A stretch of 7,271 nucleotides of DNA from assembly GCA_032160945.1 (NCBI GenBank), contig JAVHTL010000159.1. One strand, given 5' to 3'. The number at the start of each line of letters is the position of its first letter. Within the stretch, counting starts at the first letter, position 1. Below are positions 5,605 to 7,271 of this stretch, piece by piece. Made by a program: the position numbers and the translations under genes. The notes beneath the pieces are model-generated. The model saw only the letters and a program-made list of their open reading frames with translations, searched no databases and was not told the origin of the DNA. This DNA comes from Fervidibacter sp032160945. GTDB taxonomy: Bacteria; Armatimonadota; Fervidibacteria; Fervidibacterales; Fervidibacteraceae.

Positions 5605-5679
5605 GCGCCCGTAGCTCAGTCAGGAAAGAGCACTGGCCTCCGGAGCCAGGGGTCGCAGGTTCAAGTCCTGCCGGGCGCG
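5605..5679 (+). tRNA. tRNA-Arg(CCG), without encoded CCA
   Basis: The acceptor stem GCGCCCG/CGGGCGC is identical to that of the preceding tRNA. The anticodon stem CTGGC/GCCAG closes CTCCGGA, giving anticodon CCG (5640-5642), reading CGG. T arm: GCAGG-TTCAAGT-CCTGC. A20 and C35 fit arginine identity. After discriminator G5679 the sequence is TTCC, so CCA must be added by tRNA nucleotidyltransferase, unlike the two upstream tRNAs. It shares acceptor and anticodon stems with Arg(GCG), which suggests duplication. The 30-base spacer contains CAAATTCAAATTTG, a small inverted repeat that may aid processing. Confidence 0.95.
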
Positions 5680-5707
5680 TTCCAACACATAAGTCATCGG
5701 AAAGTTT

Positions 5708-6703
5708 TTAAGGCTTCAAGGTGCGACTTTCTGATGGGTCATCCTCCGAAGTTTTCAACGCCGATTGAACCCAGAAAAGTGCGTTTAGTTTTTGGAAGCA
5801 AAAAATTCGCAACCAGTGAACGCAAATTCGCAACAATGCACCGCCAAGTCGCATTAGAATGCCCAAACCTATCAGCGGGAACAAAACCAAAGGGTAGCGT
5901 TTTCGGTAGTTTTTCAGGTAAAAGAGCCACATGCTCTTGTGATGTTGAATGAGCGAAGCAACGAGCCTTTGGTCGCTACTGCGACCGATTTTATGGACAA
6001 TGACAGCGTTGGGACAAAACAGGACTTTGAACCCTGCTTGCCATGCCCGCCAACACAAATCAACATCCTCACAATAAGCCCAAAACCTTTCGTCAAGCAA
6101 CCCAATGCGCTCAAAAAGTTCCCTCCGAACCAACATTGCTGCTCCCGAAACCCAATCAACTTCACGGACTTCATCGTAACTGAAATCGGTCAGCAAGTAT
6201 CTGCGCACAAACGGGTTGTTGGGAAACAAGCGACCGAGAAAAGTGTTGCGGAACAAACCTGCACCGATGTCAGGAAACGAACGAGCGGAACGCTGGATGC
6301 TTCCGTCAGGATTGAGCAATTTCGCACCGATGATGCCAGCATCAGGATGCGCTTCAGCACATTCAATCAAAGCCTGCAAAGCGTTGGGCTTGACAACCGT
6401 GTCGGGGTTGAGAAGTAGGATGTATTTGCCACGACTTTGTCTTATGCCGATGTTGTTCGCCTTCGTGTAGCCGAGATTTTCGTCGTTGACAATCAATTTC
6501 ACTTGCGGGAACTCCCGCCTCACCGTTTCTGCCGTTCCATCCATTGATGCATTGTCCACGACGATGACCTCAATTTCTGACAACTGTTTGCCAGTCCCTG
6601 ATCCCAAGTCCCCAGTCCCCAAAAGCGACTGCAGGCATTCTCTCAAGTCGTCCCGCACATTCCAACTGACGATCACGACCGAGAGCAAAGGGGCATCACT
6701 CAT
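5708..6703 (-). CDS. Family 2 glycosyltransferase with C-terminal membrane segments
   Basis: A 331-residue GT-A fold enzyme of the GT2, rhamnosyltransferase-like type. LLSVVIVSWN (6-15) opens the nucleotide-binding fold and VVDNASMDGT (48-57) follows. LLLNPDT (96-102) carries the DxD-equivalent aspartate, and WVSGAAMLVRR (184-194) with WAYCEDVDLCWRA (208-220) contains the likely catalytic base region. Two hydrophobic stretches at about 270-285 and 286-305 suggest the enzyme sits at the inner face of the membrane. Such enzymes add a sugar from a nucleotide donor to lipopolysaccharide, capsule or other surface glycans; the sugar is not known. Residues 29-40 (GTGDLGSGTGKQ) are an extra loop encoded by a short tandem repeat. 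The start overlaps the Trm112-like stop as ATGA, with GAGG 7 bases upstream, so translation is probably coupled. The gene converges on the tRNA cluster. Confidence 0.92.
   Translation of the reverse strand: MSDAPLLSVVIVSWNVRDDLRECLQSLLGTGDLGSGTGKQLSEIEVIVVDNASMDGTAETVRREFPQVKLIVNDENLGYTKANNIGIRQSRGKYILLLNPDTVVKPNALQALIECAEAHPDAGIIGAKLLNPDGSIQRSARSFPDIGAGLFRNTFLGRLFPNNPFVRRYLLTDFSYDEVREVDWVSGAAMLVRRELFERIGLLDERFWAYCEDVDLCWRAWQAGFKVLFCPNAVIVHKIGRSSDQRLVASLIQHHKSMWLFYLKNYRKRYPLVLFPLIGLGILMRLGGALLRICVHWLRIFCFQKLNALFWVQSALKTSEDDPSESRTLKP
6591..6620 (-). repeat. G-rich short tandem repeat inside the glycosyltransferase gene
   Basis: On the minus strand the tract consists of about four imperfect units of 7-8 bases beginning GGG(G)A: GGGGACT, GGGGACTT, GGGATCA and GGGACTGG. 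It is in frame and encodes the Gly/Thr/Asp loop at residues 29-39. Strand slippage is the usual origin of such tracts. The loop lies between the first helix and second strand of the GT-A fold, where length variation is tolerated. Confidence 0.7.
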
Positions 6704-6909
6704 TGCGTTCCCTCGCTTTGTGTCGGCAGTTCCGCTTCTTCAATCAACATAACGGGAATGCCGTCGCGGATTGGGTATCTCCGCCCGCACTTTTTGCAGA
6801 CCAACCTCATGATGTTGGCATGAAGTTCCAAATCCCCACGACAATCTGGCACTGGGCAGCACATAATCTCAAGCAGCCACTGAGGGATGATTTCCTGCTG
6901 TTCCGCCAT
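6700..6909 (-). CDS. Trm112-like zinc-ribbon protein (YcaR type)
   Basis: A 69-residue cytoplasmic protein. LLEIMCCPV (12-20) and YPIRDGIPVMLIEEAE (45-60) are the conserved ends of the bacterial Trm112/YcaR family. The zinc ribbon has Cys18 and Cys23 in the first knuckle and Cys38 and Cys41 (CKKC) in the second. The first knuckle is C-x4-C, two residues wider than the common CPxC form. In eukaryotes and archaea Trm112 is an activating partner of methyltransferases; the role of bacterial versions is poorly known. ATG at 6909 is preferred to the earlier in-frame start at 6990 because the family begins here and GAGGAG lies about 10 bases upstream. The stop overlaps the glycosyltransferase start, so the two are one operon. 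Confidence 0.88.
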   Translation of the reverse strand: MAEQQEIIPQWLLEIMCCPVPDCRGDLELHANIMRLVCKKCGRRYPIRDGIPVMLIEEAELPTQSEGTQ

Positions 6910-6953
6910 GCTTTTCTCACTCCTCTGGTAATGAAATTGATGCGAACAAACCC

Positions 6954-6975
6954 TGCCCGTAAAATTCTTCGGGCA
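6954..6975. other. Small hairpin in the leader of the Trm112-like gene
   Basis: TGCCCG (6954-6959) and CGGGCA (6970-6975) form a 6-bp stem with a 10-base A/T-rich loop, about 45 bases before the Trm112-like start. On the plus strand it is followed by AAAAAT rather than T, so it is not a terminator in that direction. In the minus direction it would lie in the leader RNA. No good promoter boxes could be assigned in this leader. Confidence 0.35.
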
Positions 6976-7035
6976 AAAATAGGATGACACAAACTTTGGG
7001 AATTGGTTAGGAAAGGCTTTAACCGCGAAAGAACT

Positions 7036-7066
7036 ATCGGGGCTGAAGCACCTCCTACAGGAAGGT
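7036..7066. repeat. REP-like intergenic element
   Basis: The stretch GGGGCTGAAGCACCTCCT (7038-7055) followed by ACAGG resembles, from memory, the short intergenic repeats of the type GCTGAAGCCGCTCCTACAGG found in many bacterial genomes. CACCTCCT (7048-7055) and AGGAAGGTG (7058-7066) can form an imperfect hairpin with one bulge. It lies in the 184-base non-coding gap between the Trm112-like gene and the gene fragment to its right. That it is repeated cannot be shown within this window. Confidence 0.4.
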
Positions 7067-7093
7067 GTTCAAGGGCGAAAAAGTCAAACACAC

Positions 7094-7246
7094 TCAACGG
7101 AAACTTTCCCAAACGATGTCTCCTTTCTCCCACTTATGTTCGTCAAGCCTCAACTTTCCGCCATCGTCTTTGCCGTCCCATCCAATGCTCCAAACGACAA
7201 ACCCTTTCTCGGTCTGGCGATATTGATAGGACTTACGCAGTTGGTA
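7094..7246 (-). pseudogene. C-terminal fragment of a GFVVWSIGWDGKDDGG-type protein
   Basis: On the minus strand a 50-residue stretch ends at TGA (7094-7096). It contains YQYRQTEKGFVVWSIGWD, then GKDDGG, then EKGDIVWESFR at the end. This resembles the C-terminal ends of exported proteins in which a GFxxxSxGxDGxDDGG segment precedes a final DIVW. The acidic, glycine-rich loop may bind calcium, as in pseudopilin-like C-termini. I do not know the full-length family member. Reading upstream, the frame is closed by an in-frame TGA at 7247-7249, and no start codon or ribosome site is visible. The native N-terminal part is therefore missing or displaced. The break coincides with repeat-like sequence at 7228-7271, consistent with an insertion. 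A sequencing frameshift just upstream is the alternative. Confidence 0.55.
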
Positions 7247-7271
7247 TCATTTTTGTAGGGGCAGACGATAG
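7228..7271. repeat. Repeat-like or mobile-element edge, continuing past the right end
   Basis: AGGACTTACGCAGTTGG (7228-7244) resembles terminal sequences I recall from insertion sequences and MITE-type elements in cyanobacteria and other environmental bacteria. It is followed by TTTTTGTAGGGGCAGACG (7250-7267), which resembles the starts of intergenic REP-like repeats. Both lie exactly where the reading frame of the minus-strand gene fragment is interrupted. The other end lies outside the window, so identity and orientation cannot be decided. Confidence 0.4.

Noticed and set aside
5391..5952. Plus-strand ORFs across the tRNA cluster and into the glycosyltransferase (5391-5711 and 5593-5952)
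   Set aside because: They read through the tRNA genes and antisense to the glycosyltransferase, with no family resemblance. They are shadows.
5939..6418. Plus-strand 159-codon ORF
   Set aside because: It is antisense to the conserved core of the glycosyltransferase and has no motif of its own.
6910..6990. Upstream start adding 27 residues to the Trm112-like protein
   Set aside because: The extension MSSYFCPKNF and onward has no family counterpart and covers the leader hairpin; ATG at 6909 has a ribosome site.
6807..7133. Minus-strand 108-codon ORF overlapping the Trm112-like gene in another frame
   Set aside because: The supported frames are the Trm112-like protein on one side and the EKGDIVW fragment on the other. 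This ORF cuts across both and the REP-like element and has no recognisable domain.

Overview
This window reads like chromosomal sequence from a moderate-GC, free-living, probably thermophilic or environmental bacterium. Most genes begin behind strong Shine-Dalgarno sites of the GGAGGTG type. The gene mix, the compact layout and the short G-rich and REP-like repeats recall uncultured Armatimonadota (Fervidibacter-like) genomes. That placement is an impression from gene style, not a result. It is not phage or plasmid DNA: there are no integrase, replication, conjugation or CRISPR signals.

Left part (1-1757, all on the minus strand). A small ORF of 64 codons that may be exported overlaps the start of a secreted tandem-rhodanese sulfurtransferase. 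A poorly supported 89-codon ORF and a 10-codon ORF with a perfect ribosome site follow. Then comes a secreted protein of unknown function that runs off the left edge. The overlaps suggest one transcript.

Centre left (1809-2935, plus strand). A pterin-4a-carbinolamine dehydratase is followed by a UPF0173 metallo-beta-lactamase-fold hydrolase, and the pair ends at a 13-bp hairpin.

Centre (2905-4425). The same hairpin also closes a small minus-strand unit: a sigma70-type promoter, a leader hairpin, a ribosome site and a 16-residue lysine/alanine-rich peptide that gene callers would miss. Next is a minus-strand xylose-isomerase-like TIM-barrel protein with a near-consensus promoter and a 19-bp palindrome at its start of transcription. 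A nucleoside hydrolase is divergent from it; the two may both feed sugar or nucleoside catabolism, but that is inferred only from arrangement.

Right part (5398-7271). Three tRNA genes lie on the plus strand: Ser(GCT), Arg(GCG) and Arg(CCG). The Arg(GCG) anticodon is uncommon in bacteria. Facing them on the minus strand is a two-gene unit, a Trm112-like zinc-ribbon protein followed with ATGA overlap by a membrane-associated family 2 glycosyltransferase. Beyond it is a non-coding stretch with a REP-like hairpin. Last is the C-terminal end of a protein whose upstream part is cut off in frame beside repeat-like DNA that continues past the right edge.

No large new system is visible. The most interesting items are the 16-residue basic peptide unit, the Arg(GCG) tRNA, the operator-like palindrome, and the truncated gene next to repeat-like DNA.
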